A stretch of 64,000 nt of DNA, taken from assembly GCA_009379955.1 (NCBI GenBank), contig WHST01000015.1, forward strand, positions 1 to 64,000. The letters run 5' to 3'. A program made the translations under genes and the position numbers. Source of the DNA: Streptosporangiales bacterium (lineage in GTDB: Bacteria > Actinomycetota > Actinomycetes > Streptosporangiales > WHST01). The notes below the pieces were generated by a model. The model had not been told where the DNA came from. It worked only from the letters and a program-made list of their open reading frames with translations, and did no database searches. Shown one piece after another: positions 1 through 8,647 of this stretch (position 1 is its first letter; each line of letters begins with the position of its first letter).

Positions 1-78
1 ACCGACCACCCGGATCGGATCTATCGGATCGACATCGAACAAACCGTGACCATCAGCATCTCCAGGCACAACTCATGA
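1..78 (+). other. 3' end of an unidentified reading frame
   Basis: An open frame enters from the left edge and stops at TGA 76-78. The visible tail reads DHPDRIYRIDIEQTVTIS and a few more residues. Base composition is clearly lower in GC than the neighbouring proS, which would fit a foreign gene such as a transposase, but 25 residues are too few to name a family. It is convergent with proS. Positions 79-136 hold no gene or clear hairpin. Confidence 0.25.
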
Positions 79-136
79 TCTCGCGAAACCCGCCACGATC
101 AGCGGAACCCAACTGGCGTGTTACTGACCCACGCTC

Positions 137-1897
137 CTAGATCCCGACCGCCGCCCTGATCGCCGCCGTCGCGTCGTCGACGGCCACGTCGTCCCGCTCG
201 CCCGACCGGCGGTCGCGCAGCTCGACCTTGCCTTCGGCGAGCCCGCGCCCGACGACGACGAGGGTCGGGACGCCGAGCAGCTCGGCGTCGTTGAACTTCA
301 CGCCCGCCGACACTCCCCTGCGGTCGTCGAACAGCACCCGCACGCCGTGCGACTCCAGCTCCGCGGCGATGCGCTCGGCCGCGTCGAACACCGCGTCGTC
401 CTTGGCTGTCGCGACGAGATGGACGTCGGCCGGGCTCACCTCGCGGGGCCAGATGATGCCCTTCTCGTCGTGGGAGTTCTCGACGATCGCCGCGACGGCG
501 CGGGAGACGCCGATGCCGTACGAGCCCATCGTCACGGTCACCCGCGTGCCGTTCTGGTCGAGCACCTTCAGGTCGAGCACCTCGGCGTAGCGCCGGCCGA
601 GCTGGAAGATGTGGCCCATCTCGATCCCCCGCGCGGACGTCAGCTCCCCGCCGCACTGCGGGCACGGGTCACCGTCACGGATCTCGGCGGCCTCGATGGT
701 GCCGTCGGCGTCGAAGTCACGCCCGGCGACGAGGTCGATGACGTGCCGACCGGTCTCGTCGGCGCCGGTCACCCAGCGCGTGCCGGTGACGACGCGAGGG
801 TCGACGAGGTACCTGATGCCGCTGGCGTTCTTCTCCCCCAGCGCGCCCGGACCGATGTAGCCCTTGGCCAGGGTCGGATGAGCGGCGAAGTCGTCCTCGG
901 TGAACGGTTCGAGCTCGGCGGGCTCGACCTGGGCCTGCAGCCGCTTCTCGTCCACGTCGCGGTCACCGGGGACGCCCACTGCGATCGGCTCCCGCACGCC
1001 GTCGGGGTGGCGCAGCACGACGAGCACGTTCTTGAGCGTGTCGCCCGCGTGCCACGGGCGGTCGGCACGGGGGAACCGGGCGTTCAGGTCGTCGACGAGC
1101 GTCGCGATGGTCGGGGTGTCCGGGGTGTCCTCGGCGTGCGCCGCCGGCACGTCGTCGTACGCGACGGGCGGCGGAGTCGCGATGCGGACGGCCTCGACGT
1201 TGGCGGCGTAGTCACAGGTGGTGCAATGGACGTAGGTGTCCTCGCCGTTCTCGGCGACGGCGAGGAACTCCTCGCTCGCCGAACCGCCCATCGCCCCGGA
1301 CATCGCCGCGACGATCACGTACTCGAGGCCGAGCCGGTCGAAGATCCGCACGTACGCCTCGCGGTGCGCCTCGTACGAGGCGAGGAACGCGTCGTCGGAG
1401 ATGTCGAACGAGTAGGAGTCCTTCATCACGAACTCGCGCACGCGCAGGATGCCCGCCCTGGGCCGCTGCTCATCGCGGTACTTGTTCTGGATCTGGTACA
1501 GCGCGAGCGGGAGGTCCTTGTACGACGAGTAGAGGTCCTTCACCAGCAGGGTGAACATCTCCTCGTGCGTCGGGCCGAGGAGGTAGTCGCCGCCCCTGCG
1601 GTCCTTGAGCCGGAAGATGCTGTCGCCGTACTCGGTCCAGCGGTTCGACGCCTCGTACGGCTCGCGCGGCAGTAGCGCGGGGAAGTGCACCTCCTGCGCG
1701 CCGATCGCGTCCATCTCCTCGCGCACGATGCGCTCGACGTTGCGCAGCACCTGCCAGCCGAGCGGCAGCCACGAGTAGAGGCCGGGGCCGGCGCGGCGGA
1801 CGTAGCCACCACGCACGAGCAGCCGGTGACTCGGCACCTCGGCGTCGGCAGGATCCTCGCGCAGCGTGCGAAGAAACAGCGTCGACATCCTGAGCAC
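137..1897 (-). CDS. proS: Prolyl-tRNA synthetase, bacterial type with editing domain
   Basis: Cytoplasmic class II synthetase that charges tRNA(Pro). At 586 residues it has the usual size of the bacterial form. The N-terminus [20 protein letters not shown] and the motif 2 region [20 protein letters not shown] are diagnostic. An inserted editing (INS) domain containing [15 protein letters not shown] follows, with CTTC and CPQC pairs nearby, then the C-terminal anticodon-binding domain ([19 protein letters not shown]). I chose GTG 1897 because GAGGAG lies six bases upstream; an internal ATG at 1888 is the alternative. sqdB lies 98 bp upstream on the same strand. YbaK at 24752 would complement its proofreading. 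Confidence 0.96.
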   Translation of the reverse strand: MLRMSTLFLRTLREDPADAEVPSHRLLVRGGYVRRAGPGLYSWLPLGWQVLRNVERIVREEMDAIGAQEVHFPALLPREPYEASNRWTEYGDSIFRLKDRRGGDYLLGPTHEEMFTLLVKDLYSSYKDLPLALYQIQNKYRDEQRPRAGILRVREFVMKDSYSFDISDDAFLASYEAHREAYVRIFDRLGLEYVIVAAMSGAMGGSASEEFLAVAENGEDTYVHCTTCDYAANVEAVRIATPPPVAYDDVPAAHAEDTPDTPTIATLVDDLNARFPRADRPWHAGDTLKNVLVVLRHPDGVREPIAVGVPGDRDVDEKRLQAQVEPAELEPFTEDDFAAHPTLAKGYIGPGALGEKNASGIRYLVDPRVVTGTRWVTGADETGRHVIDLVAGRDFDADGTIEAAEIRDGDPCPQCGGELTSARGIEMGHIFQLGRRYAEVLDLKVLDQNGTRVTVTMGSYGIGVSRAVAAIVENSHDEKGIIWPREVSPADVHLVATAKDDAVFDAAERIAAELESHGVRVLFDDRRGVSAGVKFNDAELLGVPTLVVVGRGLAEGKVELRDRRSGERDDVAVDDATAAIRAAVGI

Positions 1898-1995
1898 GGT
1901 CAGCTCCTCGGGTTCGATGGTGGTGCCCGCGAGGATATCGACGTCGTTCGGCGGCCCGCACGCGGATATCCGGCCGCGGGCCCCGGGTGCTCGGC

Positions 1996-3174
1996 TCAGT
2001 CGCGGGACCGGTGCGGTGTCGGTGCACTGCTGGTCTCGCGCCAGCGGATCGAGGGACGCAGCGCGTCGAGGTCGACGCGCTGCTTGTGCTGCTCGATCAC
2101 CCGGTAGAGCGAGGCGAGCAGGGTGTCGGACAGCAGGTGCGGCTGCAGGCCGAGGTCGACGAGCGCGGTGTGCTGGACGTTGTAGTAGTGGTTCTCCAGC
2201 TCGACGCGCGGGTTGTCGACGTAGTCGATCTCGACGGGGTGCGGGTAGGTGTTCTGCACCGTCTTCGCGATCTCCTCCAGGGAGAACGACTCGGTCATCT
2301 GGTTGAACACGCGGAACTCCCCCGCGTCCGCGGGGTGCTCGCAGGCGAGGCGGATGCACTCGACGGTGTCGCGGATCTCGATCAACCCGCGCGTCTGGGT
2401 GCCCGAGCCGTAGACGGTGAGCGGCCTGCCGAGCACTGCCTGGATCGCGAAGCGGTTGAGCACCGTGCCGAACACGGCGTCGTAGTCGAACCTCGTCGCG
2501 AGCCGCGGGTCGAGCCTGGTCTCCTCGGTCTCCTGGCCGTAGACGACGCCCTGGTTGAGGTCGGTCGCCCGCAGGCCCCAGATGCGACAGCCGAACTCGA
2601 TGTTGTGGCTGTCGTGCACCTTCGACAGGTGGTAGAACGAGCCCGGCCGCTTCGGGAAGAGCATGCGGTCGCTGCGGCCGTTGTGGGTGACGTCGAGCCA
2701 GCCCTCCTCGATGTCGATGTTGGGCGTGCCGTACTCACCCATCGTGCCGAGCTTCACCAGGTGGATGTCGCGGTCGATCTCGCCGATCGCGAACATCAGG
2801 TTGAGCGTGCCGACGACGTTGTTGACCTGGGTGTAGACGGCGTGCTTGCGGTCGATCATCGAGTACGGCGCCGCGCGCTGCTCGGCGAAGTGCACGATCG
2901 CCTCGGGCCGGAAGTCGAGGACGGTCTGGTAGGTGAAGTCGGCGTCCTGCAGGTCGCCGCCGAAGACGGCGATCTCCTTGCCCGTGGCCTCGCGCCACAC
3001 CTTGACCCGCTCGTGCATCGGTGCGATCGGCACCAGGCTCTCGACGCCGAGCTCATGGTCGTACTGGCGGCGGACGTAGTTGTCGACGACACCGACGTCG
3101 TGGCCCCGCCTGGAGAGATACAGCGCGGTCGGCCAGCCGAGATAGCCGTCGCCGCCGAGGACGAGAATGCGCAT
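1996..3174 (-). CDS. sqdB: UDP-sulfoquinovose synthase-like NAD-dependent sugar enzyme (SqdB family)
   Basis: Extended short-chain dehydrogenase of 392 residues, predicted to convert UDP-glucose plus sulfite to UDP-sulfoquinovose, the sulfonated sugar donor of sulfolipid. It tracks plant SQD1/cyanobacterial SqdB along its length: the NAD fold starts [20 protein letters not shown], then [15 protein letters not shown], then [18 protein letters not shown] with the catalytic Thr near residue 144, and [13 protein letters not shown] with the Tyr-Lys pair at about 181/185. DLNQGVVYG and FRVFNQ are also retained. Start ATG 3174 has AAAGG nine bases upstream. Family membership is strong; use of the product in sulfolipid rather than in another glycan is open, because no SqdX or SqdD glycosyltransferase is visible. 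Confidence 0.88.
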   Translation of the reverse strand: MRILVLGGDGYLGWPTALYLSRRGHDVGVVDNYVRRQYDHELGVESLVPIAPMHERVKVWREATGKEIAVFGGDLQDADFTYQTVLDFRPEAIVHFAEQRAAPYSMIDRKHAVYTQVNNVVGTLNLMFAIGEIDRDIHLVKLGTMGEYGTPNIDIEEGWLDVTHNGRSDRMLFPKRPGSFYHLSKVHDSHNIEFGCRIWGLRATDLNQGVVYGQETEETRLDPRLATRFDYDAVFGTVLNRFAIQAVLGRPLTVYGSGTQTRGLIEIRDTVECIRLACEHPADAGEFRVFNQMTESFSLEEIAKTVQNTYPHPVEIDYVDNPRVELENHYYNVQHTALVDLGLQPHLLSDTLLASLYRVIEQHKQRVDLDALRPSIRWRETSSAPTPHRSRD

Positions 3175-3329
3175 CGACAAGGACCTTTGCGTTCGACAAC
3201 TGGGCACCCCGGGGCGAGCCGGCGCCGTTCGGCCGCTGCCGCCACCAGTCATTCGACCCTAGACCATCACCTGGCAAACTCATAACGACCTTGTCACGGA
3301 CGGAAACGACTTCGAGGGCGGGAACAACG

Positions 3330-4070
3330 GTGTCGTCAGCGAACTCCCAGGGACCGAGATCCGCTGGCCATGGCGCGTTCCTCGCCGCCACCGGACGCGA
3401 GGTCGAGGACTCCGGAAACCAGGTCAGGTACAAGCGGTACCAGCACGAGCTGATCAGGCCCCACTGCGGCGAGTCGGTCCTGGAGGTCGGTGCCGGACTC
3501 GGCGAGTTCGCCACCGTGCTCACCGAGCCGCGGCGGTACGTCGTCACCGACCTCGACCCCGACGCGGTCCGGCTGCTGGCCGCGCGGTTCGCCGACCGTC
3601 CCGGGGTGGAGGCGAGGCAGATGGACGCCGAGGGCGCCGTCGACCTCGACGAGCCGGTCGACACGGTCCTCGCGATCAACGTGCTCGAGCACATCGAAGA
3701 CGACGTCGACGCGCTGCGCACGCTCGCCGGCCATGTCCGGCCCGGGGGCACGGTGGTCATGTGGGTCCCCGGCTACCAGGCGCTCTACGGCGACTTCGAC
3801 CGCGCCGTCGGCCACTTCCGCAGGTACACCCCACGCGGGTTGCGCGGGGTGTTCGAAGCGGCCGGGCTGCGTCCCGGCACCGTCCGGCCGGTCAACATGC
3901 TGGGCGGCATCGCCTGGTGGCTCGCGGTGCGCCGGGGCGGGGTCGGCAGGCCCAACCCCCGCCTGGTGCGGATCTACGACCGCGTGGTCGTACCGATCAC
4001 CCGACTCGCGGAGAGGCATGTCACACCGCCGTTCGGACAGTCCGTGCTCGGCACGGCCTACGTGCCGTGA
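3330..4070 (+). CDS. Class I SAM-dependent methyltransferase
   Basis: Soluble Rossmann-fold methyltransferase of about 246 residues; substrate unknown. SAM motif I is LEVGAGLGEF (about 51-60), the acidic residue after strand 2 is in VVTDLDPD, and NVLEHIEDD and VRPGGTVVMWVPG are the usual later motifs. It resembles the Methyltransf_11/23 type often found beside GtrA and GT2 genes in polyprenyl-linked sugar clusters. GTG 3330 was chosen because it gives a normal length and GAGGGCGGG lies upstream. The gene is divergent from sqdB (155 bp apart) and followed after 22 bp by the GtrA gene. Confidence 0.82.
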   Translation: MSSANSQGPRSAGHGAFLAATGREVEDSGNQVRYKRYQHELIRPHCGESVLEVGAGLGEFATVLTEPRRYVVTDLDPDAVRLLAARFADRPGVEARQMDAEGAVDLDEPVDTVLAINVLEHIEDDVDALRTLAGHVRPGGTVVMWVPGYQALYGDFDRAVGHFRRYTPRGLRGVFEAAGLRPGTVRPVNMLGGIAWWLAVRRGGVGRPNPRLVRIYDRVVVPITRLAERHVTPPFGQSVLGTAYVP

Positions 4071-4092
4071 GCGCCGTCAGGAGTGCGGTACC

Positions 4093-4590
4093 GTGCAGAG
4101 CGAGATCATGCTGACATCACACGCCCCGCGGTTCCTGCGTTCGGGCACCGGACTGCGCCTGAGCAGGTACACGGTCTGCTCGATCATCGCGACCGTATGC
4201 TCCGAGGCCGTGTTCCTCTTCGTCTACGGCGTCGTCGGCGGCGGCAGCGTGCTCGCGTCCGTGCTCGGCTGGCTCGCCGGAGCGATCCCCAACTACACCC
4301 TCAACAGGTCGTGGACCTGGGGACTGCGGCACCGACCCGACCTGCGCCGAGAGGTGCTCCCGTACGTCGCGATCGTGCTGGCGACCGTCGGCGTCGCGAG
4401 CGTCACGACCCACGTCGCCGGCCTGCTCGTCCCGAAGATCACCGACACCCACTGGCTGCAGGTGGGGCTCGTGGGCGCGGTGTTCCTCGGCACCTACGGC
4501 GTGCTGTTCGCCGTGCGCTTCGTGCTCTTCGACCGGGTCTTCCGGCGCAGCCGCTCGCGCCGCCAGGTGCCGACGACCACGCGCAGGTAG
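4093..4590 (+). CDS. GtrA-like membrane protein
   Basis: Small polytopic protein of about 165 residues with four predicted membrane spans: SIIATVCSEAVFLFVYGVV, a second span before NYTLNRSWTWGLR, then two C-terminal spans. The NYTLNRSWTW stretch is a hallmark of the GtrA/DPMS_TM family, whose members are thought to flip or accommodate polyprenyl-phosphate-linked sugars for membrane glycosyltransferases. GTG 4093 has AGGAG nine bases upstream; an in-frame ATG at 4108 is possible. The 3' end overlaps the convergent glycosyltransferase gene by 97 bp. Its partner is probably that neighbour or another GT-C enzyme. Confidence 0.8.
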   Translation: MQSEIMLTSHAPRFLRSGTGLRLSRYTVCSIIATVCSEAVFLFVYGVVGGGSVLASVLGWLAGAIPNYTLNRSWTWGLRHRPDLRREVLPYVAIVLATVGVASVTTHVAGLLVPKITDTHWLQVGLVGAVFLGTYGVLFAVRFVLFDRVFRRSRSRRQVPTTTRR

Positions 4591-6767
4591 CGGTACCCGT
4601 ACACGAGGTTGCCGCCCTTCTTCGACTCCCCCTGGTTACGGCGCAGCATCGTCAGCGGCACCTCGCGGACGCGGTGACCGCGCGCGAGCACGCTGATCAA
4701 CAGCTCCGCCGACTGGTACTGGGGCTGACGCAGCTTGACGCGGCGGGTGAGCTCGGCCCGCATCGCGCGGAACCCGAACGAGGTGTCGGTGACGCGGGTG
4801 CCGGTGAGCGCGCTGACCAGCCACGCGAACACCGTGGTGCCGACGCGGCGGGTCAGGTCGGAGTTCTCCGTACGGCCGAGCGCGCGCGAGCCGGTGACGA
4901 AGTCGGCCGTCCCGTCGAGCAGCGGCTCGAGGAGGGCGTCGAGGCCGGCGATGTCGTACTGGCCGTCGGCGTCGGTGGTCACGATGTACTGCGCGCCGCG
5001 CTCCCTGGCGAGCTGGTAGCCGAGCCGCAGCGCCGCGCCCTGCCCGCGGTTGCGCGGCGCGCGACACGCGTAGGCGTCGTGCTTGAGCGCGACGTCGTAC
5101 GTCTCGTCGGCGCTGCCGTCGTCGACGACGAGGGTGTCGACGTCGAGGCCGCGGCACTCGCGCGGGATCTCGTCGACGACGGCACCGAGACCGCCGGCCT
5201 CGTTGTACGCCGCGATGACCACCACCACGGGGGCGAACCTGGCGTCGCCGTACCTGTCCGCGAACTCGCGCAACGCCTGCGCGTCCGTGGACTCGTCGGA
5301 CGGCCCACTCGTCTCGGGCAGCAGGGTCGACTCCGTCAGCACCTTCGTCTCCTCCGTTCTCCTGAACATCGCCGTGATCGCCAGCGCACCGGCGACGGGG
5401 AACAGCAGGATCGCGGGCAGCTGGTAACGCCACGAGAACTCGACCGCGGCCGCCACCACCAGGGTGATGCAGGGGATGCCCGCGATCAGCGCGATGAGCG
5501 CGCGTGCACCGGAGCGTCGTGCCCGGCCGAGGCCGAGCGCGCCGGCGACGGCCGCGAGCAGGCAGGCGCCCACGATCGTCCCCCTGGTGAACCCGACCTT
5601 CTGGTAGTCGACGAGGAAGGCGGCGAGGTCGGGCTGCACCCGGCGCTCACCTCCGCCCCACCGCTCGATGTGCTTCGTGACGTCGTACGAGTGCTGGTAC
5701 TCGCCCGGCGGGAACCGCCACCGGTCGACCGACGGCTCGCCCGGCAGTGTCTCCTTGCTCCACCAGAAACCGCGCAGGAAGTCGAACGCCACGGCCTGCA
5801 CCAGGTCGAGCGGCTGGTGCCTGATGATGCGGCGGGTCCACTCGGCGACGGCGGCGTTGTTGGACACGCCGGGCGGCGGCTCCAACCGCGTCACGGGGCG
5901 CTGCTTGTTCCAGTGGTACCAGTCGGGGCCGTGCCGCCGGTCCTCCGGCGGCGTGTCCTCGCACAGCACGCGCTGGTAGTCGGGCATCGTCAGCCCGCGG
6001 CAGTCGGCGAACGGCGCCACGCGTGAGTACGTCGCCATCACGTCGGACCTGGTGATGCGGAACTGCCCCGGGTACCAGGCGTTGTAGTACGTGGCGTACG
6101 CGAGGAGCGGGACGGCGTACGCGACGAGCAGCACGGCCACGGTGGAGAGCCGGCGGCGCCGGTTGTCGCCGGTCAGCAGCAGGTAGCCCACCGCGACGAC
6201 GACGCAGACGAGGCCGACGAGGCGCGACACCCCGGCTGCGCCGAGCACGCCACCGGCGAGGCCGGCGACCACGGGACCGGGGTTGCGGCGGGCGAGCAGC
6301 AGGATCGCGCCGAGCAGCAGCGCCTGGAACAGCGTGTCGGACATGATCAGCTGCTCGATCTGCAGCTGGTACGCGTCGAGCAGCACCGGCGCGGTCGCCA
6401 GCGCGGCGAGCCACGGCCAGGCGCCCCACCGGCGCAGCAGCGTGTACGCGCCGACGGCGATCAGCACGCCGAGCACATGGTTGGCGATCGGCGCGGCGAC
6501 GAGTGTCCGCGCGACGCGCAGGACGGGACCGAGCAGGAGGAACGTGTAGCCGAGCGGGCTGGTGCCGCCGGGGTCGGGATCGTCGATGGCGCCGAGGTAG
6601 CGCACCGAGTCGACGAAGAACAGCGACGGCAGGTACGCCAGCGTCGCCACCACCCGCAGCGCGATGCCCGCGGCGAGGAGCGTGAGGAAGAGCCAGTGCC
6701 GCCCGACCCACCTACCGACCGCACGTGCCATCCGTCGTGCGTCGGGGCTGGGTCGGGTGTCCCTCAT
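4494..6767 (-). CDS. Polytopic membrane glycosyltransferase-like region fused to a GT2 (DPM-like) domain
   Basis: A 757-residue fusion. Residues 1 to about 470 form a multi-span region resembling the PMT/GT39 superfamily: early loop FFVDSVRYLGAIDDPDPG, many hydrophobic helices, and a large extracytoplasmic loop between spans. Residues from about 510 are a cytosolic GT-A domain: VVVVIAAYNE, LVVDDGSADETYD, NRGQGAALRLG, the DxD region TTDADGQYD near residue 600, and TDTSFGFRAMRAEL. This is the layout of a polyprenyl-phosphate sugar synthase joined to a sugar transferase. The frame is intact. It shares ATGA with the upstream epimerase gene, so the two are translationally coupled. The sugar and acceptor are unknown; the extreme C-terminus is Lys/Arg-rich. 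Confidence 0.85.
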   Translation of the reverse strand: MRDTRPSPDARRMARAVGRWVGRHWLFLTLLAAGIALRVVATLAYLPSLFFVDSVRYLGAIDDPDPGGTSPLGYTFLLLGPVLRVARTLVAAPIANHVLGVLIAVGAYTLLRRWGAWPWLAALATAPVLLDAYQLQIEQLIMSDTLFQALLLGAILLLARRNPGPVVAGLAGGVLGAAGVSRLVGLVCVVVAVGYLLLTGDNRRRRLSTVAVLLVAYAVPLLAYATYYNAWYPGQFRITRSDVMATYSRVAPFADCRGLTMPDYQRVLCEDTPPEDRRHGPDWYHWNKQRPVTRLEPPPGVSNNAAVAEWTRRIIRHQPLDLVQAVAFDFLRGFWWSKETLPGEPSVDRWRFPPGEYQHSYDVTKHIERWGGGERRVQPDLAAFLVDYQKVGFTRGTIVGACLLAAVAGALGLGRARRSGARALIALIAGIPCITLVVAAAVEFSWRYQLPAILLFPVAGALAITAMFRRTEETKVLTESTLLPETSGPSDESTDAQALREFADRYGDARFAPVVVVIAAYNEAGGLGAVVDEIPRECRGLDVDTLVVDDGSADETYDVALKHDAYACRAPRNRGQGAALRLGYQLARERGAQYIVTTDADGQYDIAGLDALLEPLLDGTADFVTGSRALGRTENSDLTRRVGTTVFAWLVSALTGTRVTDTSFGFRAMRAELTRRVKLRQPQYQSAELLISVLARGHRVREVPLTMLRRNQGESKKGGNLVYGYRYLRVVVGTWRRERLRRKTRSKSTKRTANSTP

Positions 6768-7699
6768 GTGGCGGCGGCCGCCCGGAAGTCGTCCCAGACG
6801 GTGGCGAGTCCCGCCTCGAGGTCGTACGCGGGGGCGTAGCCGCGCGCGACCGACCTGCCGATGTCGACGACCACGGCCGGCATCTCGCCCGGCTTGGCCG
6901 CGACGTGACGCACCGGGATCTCGGCGCCGGTCACCGCGCGGGCGGCGGCCACGAGCTCGTTGACCGTGACCGACCGGCCTGCGCCGACGACGGCGGTGCC
7001 CTCGAGGTCTCCGGCGAGCGCGAGGCGCACGCCCTGGACGGCGTCGTCGACGTGGACGAGATCGCGCCGCTGCTCGCCGTCGCCGTAGACCTCGACGCCG
7101 CCGCCGTCGAGCGCGGCGCGCATCAGGCGCGGCACGAAGCTGTCCTTCTCGCCCATGCCCGGGCCGTAGACGTTGGTGAACCGCAGCGCGCAGGTGCGCA
7201 TGCCGTAGGCGCCGGCGTGGCCCGCGAGCAGCATCTCGCCCGCCGCCTTCGTGGCGCCGTACGGCGAGAGCGGATGCAGCGGGACGTCCTCGGTGATGGG
7301 TTCTGCGCCACGGTCGCCGACGACGGCGTTGGTCGACGCGAACACGAACGTGCCGACGTCGCGCTGCCTGGCCAGCTCAAGCAGCGCGCAGGTGAGGTCG
7401 ACGTTCATCCGGATGCAGACGTCGGGTTCCTCGACCGAGCGCAGGACCGAGGTGAACGCGGCGAGGTGGACGACGGCGTCGATATCGTCGGCGAAGGCCT
7501 TCTCCCTGGTGCCGGGGTCGAGCAGGTCGCCGGGCACGTGGCGCACCGCGGCGTCGGCGGGCTCGCGCAGGTCGGCCACGACGACCTCGTCTCCGCGGCG
7601 GCGGAGCTCTTCCACGACCCGGCTTCCGATGAAGCCGGCGCCGCCGGTCACCAGCACGCGCCGAGGAGGAGGGGAGGCCGACGTACTGCTCGTGGGCAT
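6764..7699 (-). CDS. NAD-dependent epimerase/dehydratase (sugar-nucleotide type)
   Basis: Extended SDR of 311 residues, probably acting on a nucleotide sugar. The NAD motif is VLVTGGAGFIGSRVVEEL near residues 14-31, followed by VVHLAAFTSV, a Ser-rich stretch FASTNAVVGD, the YGATKAAGE catalytic Tyr-xxx-Lys, and VYGPGMGEKDSFVPRL. It is GalE/RmlB-like in layout, but the substrate cannot be assigned. It is first in a coupled pair with the glycosyltransferase fusion. A GGGAG Shine-Dalgarno precedes ATG 7699, and a TAGACT -10-like hexamer lies at 7740-7745. Confidence 0.85.
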   Translation of the reverse strand: MPTSSTSASPPPRRVLVTGGAGFIGSRVVEELRRRGDEVVVADLREPADAAVRHVPGDLLDPGTREKAFADDIDAVVHLAAFTSVLRSVEEPDVCIRMNVDLTCALLELARQRDVGTFVFASTNAVVGDRGAEPITEDVPLHPLSPYGATKAAGEMLLAGHAGAYGMRTCALRFTNVYGPGMGEKDSFVPRLMRAALDGGGVEVYGDGEQRRDLVHVDDAVQGVRLALAGDLEGTAVVGAGRSVTVNELVAAARAVTGAEIPVRHVAAKPGEMPAVVVDIGRSVARGYAPAYDLEAGLATVWDDFRAAAAT

Positions 7700-7768
7700 C
7701 TGGAGGGCTCCCGAGGAAGACTACGGTCGGCTGCCGGTCAGTCTAGTGCGTGCCCGCTCTCCGCCGAC

Positions 7769-7896
7769 TTCACATGGCACTACCGGGCGTTGCGCCACCT
7801 CACATGGCACTACCTGGTCTAATGCCCCTTGTGCCCCGGTTCGTCGCCGGTAGTGCCATGTGAGGTACGGGACGAGCCGGTAGTGCCATGTGAGGT
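7769..7896. repeat. Four-copy inverted/direct repeat between genes
   Basis: Two forward copies of TCACATGGCACTACC (7770-7784 and 7800-7814; the second begins CCTCACATGG) are followed by two inverted copies GGTAGTGCCATGTGAGG (7849-7865 and 7879-7895). Several alternative hairpins are possible, with stems of up to about 17 bp. The array lies about 20 bp past the stop of the response-regulator gene and upstream of the epimerase promoter, so it could act as a terminator of the leftward two-component operon. No T-run is present. The rest of 7700-7915 holds only the epimerase promoter region. Confidence 0.75.
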
Positions 7897-7915
7897 GGCG
7901 GGACGCGCCGGGATG

Positions 7916-8530
7916 TCAGAGCCAGCCGCGGGTCTCGGCCACCCGGGCGGCCTCGGCCCTGGTGCGCGTGCCGGTCTTGCCGATGGCGCTGGACAGGTAG
8001 TTGCGGACGGTGCCCTCGGAGAGGAACAGCAGCCGCGCGATGTCGGCGACGGTGCCGCCGTCGCGTGCGGCGACGAGCACGTCGTGCTCACGGCCGGTGA
8101 GCGGCGACTCGCCGGCGGCCAGCGACGCCGCGGCGAGGTCGGGGTCGACGACCCGCAGGCCCGCGTGGACGCGGCGGATGGCGTCGGCGAGGCGTTCGAC
8201 CGGGGAGTCCTTCACCATGAAGCCGCTCGCGCCCGCCTCCATCGCGCGGCGCAGGTAGCCGGGACGCCCGAACGTCGTGACGACGAGGACGCGGCAGGCG
8301 GGGAGGGTCTCCCGCAGCGCGCCCGTGACCGCGATCCCGTCGAGCCCCGGCATCTCGACGTCGAGCAGCGCGACCTGCGGATCGGTCTCGCGCGCGAGCG
8401 CCACGACGTCGTCACCGCGTGCGGCCTGGGCGACGACGTCGATGTCGTCCTCCAGGGACAGCAGTGCCGCCATCGCGCCGCGGACGAGGTTCTGGTCGTC
8501 CGCGAGCAGCACTCTGATGACGTCGCTCAC
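7916..8530 (-). CDS. LuxR-family (NarL/DesR-like) response regulator
   Basis: A 204-residue two-component regulator. The receiver domain has the acidic pocket ADDQ (about 10-13), the phospho-acceptor Asp57 in VALLDVEMPG, Thr in VVTTFG and Lys in FMVKDSP. A C-terminal LuxR helix-turn-helix follows (SPLTGREHDVLVAA, SEGTVRNYLSSAIGKTGTRT). The cognate kinase gene lies immediately upstream on the same strand, and the ABC exporter genes precede it. By analogy with DesKR and LiaSR-type operons, the pair probably controls the linked transporter in response to membrane or envelope stress; that role is inferred from context. Confidence 0.92.
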   Translation of the reverse strand: MSDVIRVLLADDQNLVRGAMAALLSLEDDIDVVAQAARGDDVVALARETDPQVALLDVEMPGLDGIAVTGALRETLPACRVLVVTTFGRPGYLRRAMEAGASGFMVKDSPVERLADAIRRVHAGLRVVDPDLAAASLAAGESPLTGREHDVLVAARDGGTVADIARLLFLSEGTVRNYLSSAIGKTGTRTRAEAARVAETRGWL

Positions 8531-8553
8531 GTGTATCCCCCCGCGCCCGCCTC

Positions 8554-8647
8554 GTCGCTCCCCTCCGGCAGGCGCCGCGGGACGTCGCGAGTGGCGCGGC
8601 CGGCGTCGCGACCCCTACCTCCGGCTCGCTCCTCCGCTCCTGCGCTC
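8554..8647. repeat. Dispersed intergenic repeat, copy A
   Basis: This stretch between the kinase stop and the regulator start matches 25945-26039 in two blocks: CTCCGGCAGG(C/T)GCCGCG near the left end and GCGTCGCGACCCCTACCT plus the following CTCCTGCGCTC near the right end. The middle differs. Both copies separate two leftward genes. It contains GGAGG-like pieces in the transcript sense. Function unknown. Confidence 0.6.

Noticed and set aside
1-136. tRNA gene or terminator before proS
   Set aside because: No cloverleaf arms or strong stem could be found; only the end of an unidentified reading frame is visible.
99-665. Long Arg/Pro-rich minus-strand frame beside proS
   Set aside because: It is an out-of-frame shadow of proS with the codon-position bias of high-GC antisense or alternative frames.
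7769-7896. CRISPR mini-array
   Set aside because: Repeats are in both orientations, spacers differ in length, and no cas gene is present.
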